A DNA stretch of 64,000 bases from the NCBI RefSeq assembly GCF_000190535.1, contig NC_015160.1, positions 3,348,001 to 3,412,000 on the forward strand, in the 5' to 3' direction. Numbering within the stretch: the first letter of the stretch is position 1; the number at the start of each line of letters is the position of its first letter. Under the pieces are notes generated by a model. It saw nothing but the letters and a program-made list of their open reading frames with translations, made no database searches and had not been told where the DNA came from. The DNA is from Odoribacter splanchnicus DSM 20712 (GTDB taxonomy: Bacteria; Bacteroidota; Bacteroidia; Bacteroidales; Marinifilaceae). Both the position numbers and the translations under genes were made by a program. Below are positions 17,858 to 26,162 of this stretch, piece by piece.

Positions 17858-18325
17858 TTAATGGGGTTTTTTCGTACTACCGTAATTAATTCTCAATGAA
17901 TTTGCTTTACGTAATTCCTGTTTGATATCGGTAACGACACCCATCGTTACATTTTTATCTACTTTCAGGTTATTGGTAATGCTATTTCTGTCTTCCTCTT
18001 TACGACTTTCACGTTCTGAAACCACAAAAGCTCCCAGTTCCTCTAAAGTTGCGAAACGATCGTTCAACTGGATTCGGGGTTCGGTTCCGTAAGCACCTTG
18101 ATATTGAGGAGTTGGTTTACCTACATAAATATTACTTACGAGTGATTTCTTTTCCAGTTTTACGGTTTCTGTAGCCTGAGGCATCGCATTGGCAACCATT
18201 AGGGAAACTTCACGCATCGTGGTACTCACCATGAAGAAGAACAGCAACATAAACACGATGTCAGGTAAAGATGCCGTTGAAATTGCGGGCGTCTCTCTTT
18301 TACCGTCTTTTTTAAATTTTGCCAT
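17858..18325 (-). CDS. exbD: ExbD/TolR-family transport protein (second copy)
   Basis: A 155-residue single-pass inner membrane protein of a proton-driven energy-transfer complex. The transmembrane helix (PDIVFMLLFFFMVSTTMREV, about 22-41) carries the conserved aspartate D22 that takes part in proton movement. The remainder is a periplasmic domain. Its ATG overlaps the preceding exbD stop codon by one base (TAATG), so the two are probably translationally coupled. Last gene of the exbB-membrane protein-exbD-exbD operon and followed by a terminator. The TonB-type partner may be elsewhere; one tonB lies at 62057. Confidence 0.9.
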   Translation of the reverse strand: MAKFKKDGKRETPAISTASLPDIVFMLLFFFMVSTTMREVSLMVANAMPQATETVKLEKKSLVSNIYVGKPTPQYQGAYGTEPRIQLNDRFATLEELGAFVVSERESRKEEDRNSITNNLKVDKNVTMGVVTDIKQELRKANSLRINYGSTKKPH

Positions 18326-18897
18326 TATTTTTTCCCTCCTATGTTTTTAGGTTCTGCTTCAGAAATCTGCATCGGAACAACTTTTCTGACTGCTTCTTTT
18401 TGGTCTTCATTCAGTTCATCAAAGTTTTTACCCCATTTCTCGTTGGCTTTTCTGTTTCTCAATTCATTATAAGCGGATGTCAACTGATCTTGTACGGCGA
18501 TGTACATTTCATATGACGTTCCTTTATCACTCTGAAGAGAAACAATACCCTTCGAAACTTCCACGGGACCGAAAAGATCGATCGTTTTAATTTCTTTTTG
18601 GGGTAAGTCTTCGCTATTATTCGGATTTAGAACAAATTCGATTGTCCTGTCTTTCAGGGTAGAAACATCTGCCAATTCTCCGTTGATCGCCAGCTGATTG
18701 TTCCGGTTTACCAAAACCTGCAAAATATTCCGTTTTGCATATTTCGGGGCTTCGGTATTATCCGGCTGATAGGGCGGAAGTCTTCTGTATATACCGGAAT
18801 CCACATTCATCGTCGTCGTTGCCAGGAAGAATACAAGCAACAAGAATGCGATATCGGCAGTCGAAGTGGCATTAATTTCTGGTGTTTTCTTTGCCAT
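18325..18897 (-). CDS. exbD: ExbD/TolR-family transport protein (first copy)
   Basis: A 190-residue ExbD/TolR protein with one N-terminal transmembrane helix (TADIAFLLLVFFLATTTMNVD, about 13-33) and the conserved aspartate D15. The periplasmic domain is longer than in the second copy and ends in a lysine-rich tail (EAEPKNIGGKK). Paired, non-identical ExbD genes next to one ExbB are common in Bacteroidetes, and heteromeric assembly is a reasonable inference. It lies 39 bp downstream of a small membrane protein and overlaps the next exbD by one base. Confidence 0.9.
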   Translation of the reverse strand: MAKKTPEINATSTADIAFLLLVFFLATTTMNVDSGIYRRLPPYQPDNTEAPKYAKRNILQVLVNRNNQLAINGELADVSTLKDRTIEFVLNPNNSEDLPQKEIKTIDLFGPVEVSKGIVSLQSDKGTSYEMYIAVQDQLTSAYNELRNRKANEKWGKNFDELNEDQKEAVRKVVPMQISEAEPKNIGGKK

Positions 18898-18936
18898 ATT
18901 CCTTAGTTTTATCTCTATTCCCCGAAGGGAATAGTA

Positions 18937-19380
18937 TTATTTCATTCTTCTGTAAATTTCCGTTCCTAAGATAGCTAAAATAGCTGCTGCAAAAAGGAAA
19001 TACATCGTATACAAAATCGTATCTGAGAAGATCAGCATGGATGGTACGTTATCAGGCCCCGTATAACCGACCAGTTTTATCGGGGTACCATCAGCCAGTG
19101 CATACCCGATCAGGATGACTACGACTACTCCGGCTAATCCGATAAAGCTTTTCATCGCTTGTTTCGGGCGGGTAAACAGACGAATCACCGGGAAGATAAT
19201 AGCTGCAATGATTGCAATACCACACAGGATATATGCCCAATTCAATAATGTCGATGTATATACAGGAGTAGTGTACGGCTGATTCGGTACTTCACCTCCG
19301 AACATAAACAGCCCTAACAATACTACTGTAATGACGAACATTACGATTGTTACAAGGTTGAGTATTTTTTTACTATCCAT
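18937..19380 (-). CDS. four-helix membrane protein of the exbB-exbD operon
   Basis: A 147-residue protein with four predicted transmembrane helices (about 7-27, 46-67, 78-98 and 122-141) and no other recognisable motif. It lies between exbB (3 bp gap) and exbD (39 bp gap) in the same operon, the position where Bacteroidetes genomes often hold a short membrane protein. It may be an accessory subunit of this ExbBD-type motor, but only the context supports that. There are no catalytic residues to report. Confidence 0.8.
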   Translation of the reverse strand: MDSKKILNLVTIVMFVITVVLLGLFMFGGEVPNQPYTTPVYTSTLLNWAYILCGIAIIAAIIFPVIRLFTRPKQAMKSFIGLAGVVVVILIGYALADGTPIKLVGYTGPDNVPSMLIFSDTILYTMYFLFAAAILAILGTEIYRRMK

Positions 19381-19383
19381 GGT

Positions 19384-20166
19384 TTATTTGTTTTTTTGCT
19401 CGTATTTAACCAAAATGTCTAACATGCTTACAGAAGCATCTTCCATATTGTTTACGATACCTTCTACTTTCGATACACAATAGTTATAGAATACCTGCAG
19501 GATCATAGCTACGATCAAACCGCCTACGGTCGTAATCAATGCCACTTTAATACCTCCTGCTACCAGTGCCGGGCTCATATCACCTGCTGCCTGAATCTGG
19601 TCGAAGGCCTCGATCATACCGATTACAGTTCCCAAGAACCCCAACATAGGAGCCAATGCGATGAACAATCCGATCCAGGTCAATCCTTTTTCCATCAAAC
19701 CCATCTGTACCGATCCGTAAGAAACAACTGATTTCTCAACCATGTCGATTCCCTGATCGTAACGGGAAAGTCCCTGATAGAAAATACTTGCTACAGGTCC
19801 GCGGGTATTGCGGCAATATTCTTTTGCTGCTTCAATACCACCGTTGTTCAGCGCGTCTTCAAAACCAGCGATGAATTTTTTGGTGTTCGTATCGGAAAGG
19901 TTTAAATAAATAACCCTTTCAATTGCGATGGCCAAACCGAAAATCAAACACAATACAACACAAGCCATAAATCCGGCACCACCTTCGATGAATTTCTGTT
20001 TGATCGCTGCATGCATTGAAGTGCTTTCAATTTGTTCGTCATCGATAGAAACTGTTGTTTGCTCGGTTTGAGCTGCTGGTGCTGCTTCGTCTTCCTGAGC
20101 CATTAGTTTTGATGCTCCAATAGTAAGCATTCCTAAAACTGCTATTAGTGCAAATAATTTTCTCAT
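19384..20166 (-). CDS. exbB: MotA/TolQ/ExbB proton channel family protein
   Basis: A 260-residue inner membrane protein that forms the proton channel with ExbD. The N terminus (MRKLFALIAVLGMLTIGASKLMAQ) looks like a cleavable signal peptide, which some Bacteroidetes ExbB proteins carry. Three helices follow near residues 73-93, 158-180 and 204-226; the segment LAPMLGFLGTVIGMIEAF and the GGIKVALITTVGGLIVAM helix are family signatures. It is the first gene of the four-gene operon and the 127 bp upstream hold no clear TAnnTTTG box. Confidence 0.92.
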   Translation of the reverse strand: MRKLFALIAVLGMLTIGASKLMAQEDEAAPAAQTEQTTVSIDDEQIESTSMHAAIKQKFIEGGAGFMACVVLCLIFGLAIAIERVIYLNLSDTNTKKFIAGFEDALNNGGIEAAKEYCRNTRGPVASIFYQGLSRYDQGIDMVEKSVVSYGSVQMGLMEKGLTWIGLFIALAPMLGFLGTVIGMIEAFDQIQAAGDMSPALVAGGIKVALITTVGGLIVAMILQVFYNYCVSKVEGIVNNMEDASVSMLDILVKYEQKNK

Positions 20167-20293
20167 GATCTCTTTAACTGATTTTTAGTTTATAAATAAT
20201 TAAAATTTAACTCTCAAACTTCAGGCGTACCCTTGCAAACCTTTGTATTCCCACAGGACGCACCAAAAGACGCGGCAAGGTACAAAAAAAATG

Positions 20294-21340
20294 TTAAAAC
20301 CCAATATGATTCATGGTTATTTCTCCTTTTATTGATGAATTTAAGTATTTTTTTATTTCGTTAGCGTCACGGTATTTCTCCAGCAGATACATCATTTTGC
20401 AGACAGCAGCTTCCATCGTAATGTCATATCCACTTGAAACCCCGTAGTTTAATAACTCTCTGCTGGTCTCATAACGGCCCATTTCTACCGTTCCTCCCTG
20501 GCATTGGGTGACGTTGTATATGATGATGCCTTTTTGGGAGGCTTCTTTAATTTTTTCTAAAAAACAACGGTCGGTCGGAGCATTCCCCGAACCATAAGTC
20601 TCCAAAATCAGTCCTCTTAGACCGGGAGTTTGAATAACGGCATCTATTAATTCCGGACGAATGCCTGGAAATAATTGCAATATGGCGATATTGGTATTCA
20701 TTTCCGTAAATGCACCAATCGGCTCTGTCCGGGGAGTATAATCGATGGCTCCGTAATTATAGTGAATATGAATACCGATTTCTGCTAAAGGCGGATAGTT
20801 GAACGATTGGAAAGCATCGAAACTCTCTGCATTGATTTTGGTGGTTCGGTTACCCCGGAAGAGTTTGGCTCCGAATAAAATACAGACTTCAGGTACAACT
20901 GCCTTGCCTTCGATGGTCGCCGCTGCAATTTCTAAGGCTGCAATCAGATTTTCCCGGCCATCGGTACGTATGGTGCCGATCGGAAGCTGTGAACCTGTGA
21001 AAACAACCGGTTTGGTCAGGTTGTTCAGCATGAAGCTCAGGGCTGCGGCCGAATAAGCCATCGTATCTGTCCCGTGCAGAATGACGAATCCGGAGTACTG
21101 ATCGTATTTGTCCAGAATGATTTGGCACAGGTCGGCCCAAAGTGCCGGTTTCAAATCGGACGAATCGATGATCTCCGGTAAAGTATAACTGTTGATAGAA
21201 AAACCGAATTCTCTGATCTCAGGAACTGCTTTCGCTATCTGCTCGAAATCGAAAGGACACAATGCCCCTGTCGCCGGATCGTTGACCATTCCGATGGTTC
21301 CGCCTGTATATATTATCAATACCGATTTTGTCATTGTCAT
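20294..21340 (-). CDS. ansA: type I L-asparaginase
   Basis: Hydrolyses L-asparagine to aspartate and ammonia, and is probably cytoplasmic because no signal peptide is visible. The 348-residue protein has both catalytic motifs: the first threonine in VLIIYTGGTIGMV (residues 7-19) and the second in FVILHGTDTMAYSA near residue 90. The C-terminal domain contains GLILETYGSGNAP. Length and lack of an export signal fit the type I group. A second ATG six bases downstream is an equally good start. It follows tatD by 22 bp and is probably co-transcribed with it. Confidence 0.92.
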   Translation of the reverse strand: MTMTKSVLIIYTGGTIGMVNDPATGALCPFDFEQIAKAVPEIREFGFSINSYTLPEIIDSSDLKPALWADLCQIILDKYDQYSGFVILHGTDTMAYSAAALSFMLNNLTKPVVFTGSQLPIGTIRTDGRENLIAALEIAAATIEGKAVVPEVCILFGAKLFRGNRTTKINAESFDAFQSFNYPPLAEIGIHIHYNYGAIDYTPRTEPIGAFTEMNTNIAILQLFPGIRPELIDAVIQTPGLRGLILETYGSGNAPTDRCFLEKIKEASQKGIIIYNVTQCQGGTVEMGRYETSRELLNYGVSSGYDITMEAAVCKMMYLLEKYRDANEIKKYLNSSIKGEITMNHIGF

Positions 21341-21362
21341 ATCAAAGTTTATCGATGACCCC

Positions 21363-22136
21363 TCACACGTTTTCGCACTGCAAATTAAACAAATTCAAAG
21401 CATTTTGTGTCGTTATTTCTTCAATTTTTTTTGTCTCGAGACCCGTTAATTCTGCAATTTTTTGAGCTATTAACGGAATATAACTACTTTCATTTCTTTT
21501 TCCCCGGAAAGGGACTGGAGTCAGGTAAGGAGAATCGGTTTCCAGCACGATGTTTGCCGGGCCGATTTCGCGTAGGGTATCTGCCATCTGACTCTTTTTG
21601 AAGGTAACGACTCCTCCGATTCCTAATAAATACCCCATGTCGATTGCTTGCCGGGCTTCTGCTGCATTACCCGGAAAACAATGCAGAATACCACGGGTAT
21701 AAGGATGTTTTTTCAGCACTTCGAAAATCACCTCCAGAGAGTCACGGGAATGAATGATTACCGGCAAACCGGTTTCTTTTGCTATTCCAAGCTGATGTTC
21801 GAATGCTTTGATTTGTTCCCGGTAATAACTTTTATCCCAATATAAGTCTATACCACATTCTCCGATGCCGTAAAAGGTATGGTTACCCAAAGCTTTTTCT
21901 ACCTGGGCCAGTTCTGTTTTATAGTTCTCATACACAGAAGTGGGATGTAGCCCTGCCAAAGGAAATAACATCTCCGGGTGTCGGGCTGCCAGATCGAGCA
22001 TCCGGTTGCGCGATTCACTATCGATGTCCGGAAGAACGATGTAATTCACTCCCGCCTCTCTGGCACGTTGTACGACAGCTTCCCGGTCTTCTCTGAATTC
22101 CTCTTCGTAGATATGTGAATGAGTGTCGATGTACAT
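21363..22136 (-). CDS. tatD: TatD-family metal-dependent DNase
   Basis: A 257-residue TIM-barrel hydrolase of the TatD family, thought to act as a 3'-5' DNA exonuclease. The metal ligands appear as DTHSHI at residues 4-9, GECGID near 92, and the HSRD and HCFPG segments near 127 and 153, with ETDSPYLTP near 202. I start it at the ATG at 22136, which puts the DTHSH motif at the N terminus. A frame open to 22214 adds 26 hydrophobic residues that overlap the gdhA terminator. It lies directly upstream of ansA. Confidence 0.92.
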   Translation of the reverse strand: MYIDTHSHIYEEEFREDREAVVQRAREAGVNYIVLPDIDSESRNRMLDLAARHPEMLFPLAGLHPTSVYENYKTELAQVEKALGNHTFYGIGECGIDLYWDKSYYREQIKAFEHQLGIAKETGLPVIIHSRDSLEVIFEVLKKHPYTRGILHCFPGNAAEARQAIDMGYLLGIGGVVTFKKSQMADTLREIGPANIVLETDSPYLTPVPFRGKRNESSYIPLIAQKIAELTGLETKKIEEITTQNALNLFNLQCENV

Positions 22137-22196
22137 AAATTTGAAGCTAAAAATGATTAGCTGAAAACTGAATGATTTTGCGGAAACGAAGATAAT

Positions 22197-22226
22197 AAAA
22201 AAAGCGCACACCATTGAAGTGTACGC
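22197..22226 (-). terminator. terminator of gdhA
   Basis: On the minus strand GCGTACAC and GTGTGCGC pair (22226-22219 and 22211-22204) with a 7-base loop, followed by TTTTTTT (22203-22197). It stands about 50 bp after the gdhA stop. Confidence 0.8.
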
Positions 22227-22251
22227 TTTAATTTTCAGGTAATCGTTTTTT

Positions 22252-22278
22252 CAGCTTTTAACTTTTACCTTTAACTTT
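22252..22278 (-). repeat. short degenerate 7-bp tandem array after gdhA
   Basis: Directly after the gdhA stop the minus strand reads four 7-mers, AAAGTTA AAGGTAA AAGTTAA AAGCTGA. They resemble the longer heptamer arrays at 35027-35309 and 39026-39512 and again begin at a stop codon. Confidence 0.5.
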
Positions 22279-23613
22279 CTATACGTGTCCCTGAGCACAC
22301 ATTGCTTCAGCTACTTTTATAAAGCCGCCGATGTTAGCACCTTTCACGTAGTCGATCTTGTCTCCCTCCTTACCGAATTTAACACAAGTATCGTGGATAT
22401 CTTTCATGATCTGAGACAGTTTCTGGTCAACTTCTTCAGCTGTCCAGCTATATCTCATTGAGTTCTGGCTCATTTCCAGACCTGATACGGCAACACCACC
22501 TGCGTTAGCTGCTTTACCCGGAGCGAAAGTGATATGAGAATTCAAATATTTAACAGCTTCAGCTGTACAACCCATATTGGAAGTTTCTACAACCATCTGG
22601 CAACCGTTAGCAACCAATTGTTTTGCATCTTCTTCGTTCAATTCGTTCTGAATAGCACACGGGAAAGCGATATCACATTTTACTTCCCATGGTTTTTTCT
22701 TAGCGAAGAATTTAGCTCCGAATTTAGCTGCATACGGTTCTACAACGTCGTTGTTGCTTGCTCGTAATTCCAGCATATAGTCGACACCTTCCTGAGTCAG
22801 ACCTTTTTCGTCATAGATATATCCGTCCGGTCCGGAGATGGTTACCAATTTGGCTCCCAATTGAACGAGTTTCTGTGCAGCACCCCAGGCAACGTTACCG
22901 AATCCCGAGATAGCGACAGTTTTACCCTTGATGTCCTGGCCTTTTTCTTTCAGCATGTGCTGAGCGAAATATACCGTACCGTAACCGGTAGCTTCCGGAC
23001 GTACACGTGATCCACCGAATTCTCTTGGTTTACCGGTCAGTACACCTACGAATTCGTTCCGGATTCTCTTATATTGTCCGAACAGATAACCGATTTCACG
23101 GGCTCCTACACCGATATCACCGGCAGGAACGTCTGTGTCGGCGCCGATATATTTGCAAAGTTCAGTCATAAAGCTCTGGCAAAAACGCATTACTTCATTG
23201 TCTGATTTTCCTTTCGGGTTGAAGTCCGAACCTCCTTTACCACCACCCATAGGCAGCGTAGTCAGAGAGTTTTTGAAAGTCTGCTCGAAACCTAAGAATT
23301 TCAATCCGCCCAAAGTTACCGACGGGTGGAAACGTAAACCTCCTTTGTACGGTCCGATAGCACTATTGAATTGAACGCGGTAGCCGCGGTTGATTTGTAC
23401 TTCACCTTTGTCGTCGATCCATGGAACACGGAACATGATTACTCTTTCAGGTTCTACCATTTTTTCGAGGATCTTATTGGCCTTGTATTTCGGGTTTGCC
23501 TGATAGGTATCCCATACAGTTTCAATAACTTCTTCTACAGCCTGGTGGAACTCTGCTTCACCTACTGTTTTTGCCTTTAAGGCTTCCATGAATTCTTTAA
23601 TTTCTGGTCTCAT
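22279..23613 (-). CDS. gdhA: NADP-type glutamate dehydrogenase
   Basis: Interconverts glutamate with 2-oxoglutarate and ammonium; the main ammonium-assimilating enzyme in this group. The 444-residue protein is a full-length hexameric-type GDH. It has the catalytic-lysine segment PMGGGKGGSDFNPKGKSD near residue 122, the GxGNVAW dinucleotide motif in ISGFGNVAWGAAQKLV near 235, and the substrate-binding RPEATGYGTVYF stretch near 205. Specificity for NADP is inferred from the family branch, not from a decisive residue. It has its own consensus promoter and a strong terminator, so it is monocistronic. Confidence 0.95.
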   Translation of the reverse strand: MRPEIKEFMEALKAKTVGEAEFHQAVEEVIETVWDTYQANPKYKANKILEKMVEPERVIMFRVPWIDDKGEVQINRGYRVQFNSAIGPYKGGLRFHPSVTLGGLKFLGFEQTFKNSLTTLPMGGGKGGSDFNPKGKSDNEVMRFCQSFMTELCKYIGADTDVPAGDIGVGAREIGYLFGQYKRIRNEFVGVLTGKPREFGGSRVRPEATGYGTVYFAQHMLKEKGQDIKGKTVAISGFGNVAWGAAQKLVQLGAKLVTISGPDGYIYDEKGLTQEGVDYMLELRASNNDVVEPYAAKFGAKFFAKKKPWEVKCDIAFPCAIQNELNEEDAKQLVANGCQMVVETSNMGCTAEAVKYLNSHITFAPGKAANAGGVAVSGLEMSQNSMRYSWTAEEVDQKLSQIMKDIHDTCVKFGKEGDKIDYVKGANIGGFIKVAEAMCAQGHV

Positions 23614-23657
23614 GTGTATAATTTTTAGTATGAGTTAATTCAAACGTTTTCGGATGT

Positions 23658-23687
23658 CAAAATTATCTAATTATTTACGATATCAAA
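23658..23687 (-). promoter_or_regulatory. Bacteroidetes-type promoter of gdhA
   Basis: On the minus strand TTTG (23687-23684) and TAATTTTG (23665-23658) are separated by 18 bp, matching -33 TTTG and -7 TAnnTTTG. The -7 box lies 45 bp before the gdhA ATG. Confidence 0.7.
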
Positions 23688-23821
23688 ACTTTTTGCAGTT
23701 AATTTTTTATTAACAAACCTTGATTTTGCTTTCGGATTGATAGTTGGAGATATATCCCTGCTGATAATCTGTTACTAAAACTGAAATTAGTACTTCGGCG
23801 GGCCCTCTCGGAGTGATAAAA

Positions 23822-24937
23822 TTACCGGAGAGAATACTTTTTGCCTGCCAGACCGATTATTTTCCCTTCCAGTTCGAGTTGCAATAGGATAGCCGCTAGT
23901 TCACTACTTGGACGCTGGGTCAACTGGCATAATTCATCGATATGCAGGGCTCCATTTTCACTTAAGAGCTGAATGAGTGTATTCCCTTGTTCGTCGTCGC
24001 TGAAATTCGGTAAGATCGTTTGTTGTAGTGTCGTTTTTTTTATCGGGTAACCTAAGAGGTGGGCCACGTCGGTGGCATTTTCGGTTAATGCGGCAATGTT
24101 TTCTTTAATCAGAAAATTGCAGCCTGCCGAATATTTATCTTCCGGACGTCCAGGGAAAGCCATGACTTCCCGGTCGTATGACATGGCCAGGCGCGCTGTG
24201 GCCATAGCTCCTCCCTTTATGGCCGATTCGGCTACCAGGGTTGCATGACAGAGACCCGCAATAATCCGGTTGCGGCGTAAGAAATTGCTCGGATGTATAT
24301 TCGCCGTGCAAGGAAATTCGCTGATCCAGGCCCCGCCGGTCTCCAGAATCTGACGTGCCATGCTTTTATGGGTCGCCGGATAAATCATGTGTAATCCATG
24401 TCCCAATACGGCTAAAGTCGTCAAGCCGAACTTCAGGGAAGCCCGGTGGGCCGAGGCGTCGATGCCATAAGCCAATCCGCTGACCAGGACAGGACGACAA
24501 CCCAGATTCACCAGGTCTTCGACCAATGCCGTCACTCTGGCTTCACACCGGGACGATGCATGTCTTGTCCCTACGATGGCCAGATATTTATTTGCCGGAG
24601 AGGACTTTAACTTCCCTTTATAAAAAAAGACCAGGGGAGCATCGGCACATTGCCGGAGCAATTCCGGATAACACCCGTCTTCGATTGTGCAGATTTGTAT
24701 CTCGTGTTTGTCCAACTGTTCTATCTCCGCTTCTGAATTTTGTATAGCCGTTTTCCGGTTAAAAGTGTCCGTGGGTATATTCAACTCCCGATAGAGCTGA
24801 TTCAGCGTTTGGTCGCTTTCGAGAAAAAAACCTTCCAGACCTCCGCATCTTTCGATCAACGGGAGGTATATGCAGCTATTCAGCTTGGGTAATAAACTGA
24901 TCGCAATGCGGGCTTTCACAGAGCTATTTCGATTCAT
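23822..24937 (-). CDS. dprA: DNA-processing protein DprA
   Basis: Loads RecA on incoming single-stranded DNA during transformation and is widespread even in species not known to be competent. The 371-residue protein has an N-terminal SAM-like helical region (1-100), a Rossmann-fold DprA core with VGTRHASSRCE near residue 140, VSGLAYGIDASAH near 170 and the VAESAIKGGAMATA segment near 242. A winged-helix-like C-terminal domain follows (HIDELCQLTQRPSSELAAILLQLELEGKI). I use the ATG at 24937; the longer frame begins with a TTG that lies inside the -7 box. It reads away from aroB. Confidence 0.92.
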   Translation of the reverse strand: MNRNSSVKARIAISLLPKLNSCIYLPLIERCGGLEGFFLESDQTLNQLYRELNIPTDTFNRKTAIQNSEAEIEQLDKHEIQICTIEDGCYPELLRQCADAPLVFFYKGKLKSSPANKYLAIVGTRHASSRCEARVTALVEDLVNLGCRPVLVSGLAYGIDASAHRASLKFGLTTLAVLGHGLHMIYPATHKSMARQILETGGAWISEFPCTANIHPSNFLRRNRIIAGLCHATLVAESAIKGGAMATARLAMSYDREVMAFPGRPEDKYSAGCNFLIKENIAALTENATDVAHLLGYPIKKTTLQQTILPNFSDDEQGNTLIQLLSENGALHIDELCQLTQRPSSELAAILLQLELEGKIIGLAGKKYSLR

Positions 24938-24970
24938 GGCTAAAGAAGATTTAAATGGATCCGTATTTAA

Positions 24971-24978
24971 CAAAGTTA
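24971..24978 (-). promoter_or_regulatory. -7 box of dprA
   Basis: The minus strand reads TAACTTTG, 33 bp before the ATG at 24937. Its position argues against the TTG start at 24973. Confidence 0.5.
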
Positions 24979-25055
24979 TGAAATATTATTGAATTATACT
25001 TCTTAAAAACAAGATATTATTCCGTAGCTTCGATGGGCAGAGAAGCTGATTTCTT

Positions 25056-25063
25056 TACTTTTG
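25056..25063 (+). promoter_or_regulatory. -7 box of aroB
   Basis: TACTTTTG (TAnnTTTG) lies 67 bp before the aroB ATG. No -33 TTTG at the expected distance. Confidence 0.45.
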
Positions 25064-25130
25064 CCGTTTTCTCCGATTAATATTGGAGTTTTGCTTTTTC
25101 CTTTTTATTTTTGGCAAAATTTGCAGGTAT

Positions 25131-26162
25131 ATGAACAATATAATTTTTACCCGTGATATCCGGGCGGATTTACAATTGAAGCTGGCGGACTTCGGTATTG
25201 CAGATATTTTCGTACTGGTCGATAATAATTCCCGTAATTTTTGTCAGAGAAGTTTCGAGGATTTCGGTATTCCTGAAGAACATATTATTACAATTCCTGA
25301 AGGTGAACATCACAAATCTTTAGAGAGTGTGGCTGAGATTTGGCAGGTATTGTCCGATCAGGGGGCCCGGCGAAATGCTGTTTTGGTGAATGTGGGAGGA
25401 GGAGTGATTACCGATCTCGGTGGGTTTGCTGCTTCTTGCTTCAAACGGGGAATACATTGTGTGAATATACCGACGACACTTCTGGCTCAGATCGATGCGT
25501 CGGTGGGAGGAAAGACCGGCTTTGATTTCAATGGATTGAAAAACGAAATCGGTAGTTTCGCTATCCCCGATTGGGTACTTATCGATAATCATTTTTTAGC
25601 TACTTTGCCCGAACGGCAGATTATGTCAGGATTTGCCGAAATGCTGAAACACGCTTTATTAGCCGATGAAGAACATGTGGCTGAAGCGATGCAGGTAGAT
25701 TTTGCCGGAGTGGCGGAAGAAGATTTTTTGAAGCTGATACGTAAATCCGTTGCGGTGAAAGCGGCTATTGTACAAAGTGATCCCCGGGAAAAAGGATTGC
25801 GCAAAGCATTGAATTTCGGACATACGGTGGGGCATGCTATCGAAAGTGTCGCTATCCGCCGTGGACTCGATATTTTCCATGGAGATGCTGTTGCGTACGG
25901 CATGATTGCCGAATTGTTCCTCTCCGTGCAAAAACTTGGTTTCGATGAAAAACATTTCGAGGCGGTAAGGAAGTTTATCCGCGAAAAATACCCGGTCTAC
26001 CATCCTGTAGCCGAAGCGGACGAATTATATGAGCTGATGCTGCACGATAAGAAAAACGAACAGGCAGGGGTTAATTTTACACTCATACATAAACCCGGCG
26101 AATTTGACATCGATAATTATTGTAGCCGGGATGAAATTTTCGAAGCCCTTAAACAAATTTAA
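25131..26162 (+). CDS. aroB: 3-dehydroquinate synthase
   Basis: Second enzyme of the shikimate pathway, converting DAHP to 3-dehydroquinate with NAD and a divalent metal. The 343-residue protein shows the NAD-binding GGGVITDLGGFAASCFKRG segment near residue 88, the PTTLLAQIDASVGGKTG loop near 115, the metal-site EMLKHALL helix near 170 and the FGHTVGHAIE histidine motif near 231. The ATG at 25131 begins the conserved domain; a longer frame from 25083 adds 16 hydrophobic residues without support. The stop overlaps the aroA start (TAATG), so the two are coupled. Confidence 0.94.
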   Translation: MNNIIFTRDIRADLQLKLADFGIADIFVLVDNNSRNFCQRSFEDFGIPEEHIITIPEGEHHKSLESVAEIWQVLSDQGARRNAVLVNVGGGVITDLGGFAASCFKRGIHCVNIPTTLLAQIDASVGGKTGFDFNGLKNEIGSFAIPDWVLIDNHFLATLPERQIMSGFAEMLKHALLADEEHVAEAMQVDFAGVAEEDFLKLIRKSVAVKAAIVQSDPREKGLRKALNFGHTVGHAIESVAIRRGLDIFHGDAVAYGMIAELFLSVQKLGFDEKHFEAVRKFIREKYPVYHPVAEADELYELMLHDKKNEQAGVNFTLIHKPGEFDIDNYCSRDEIFEALKQI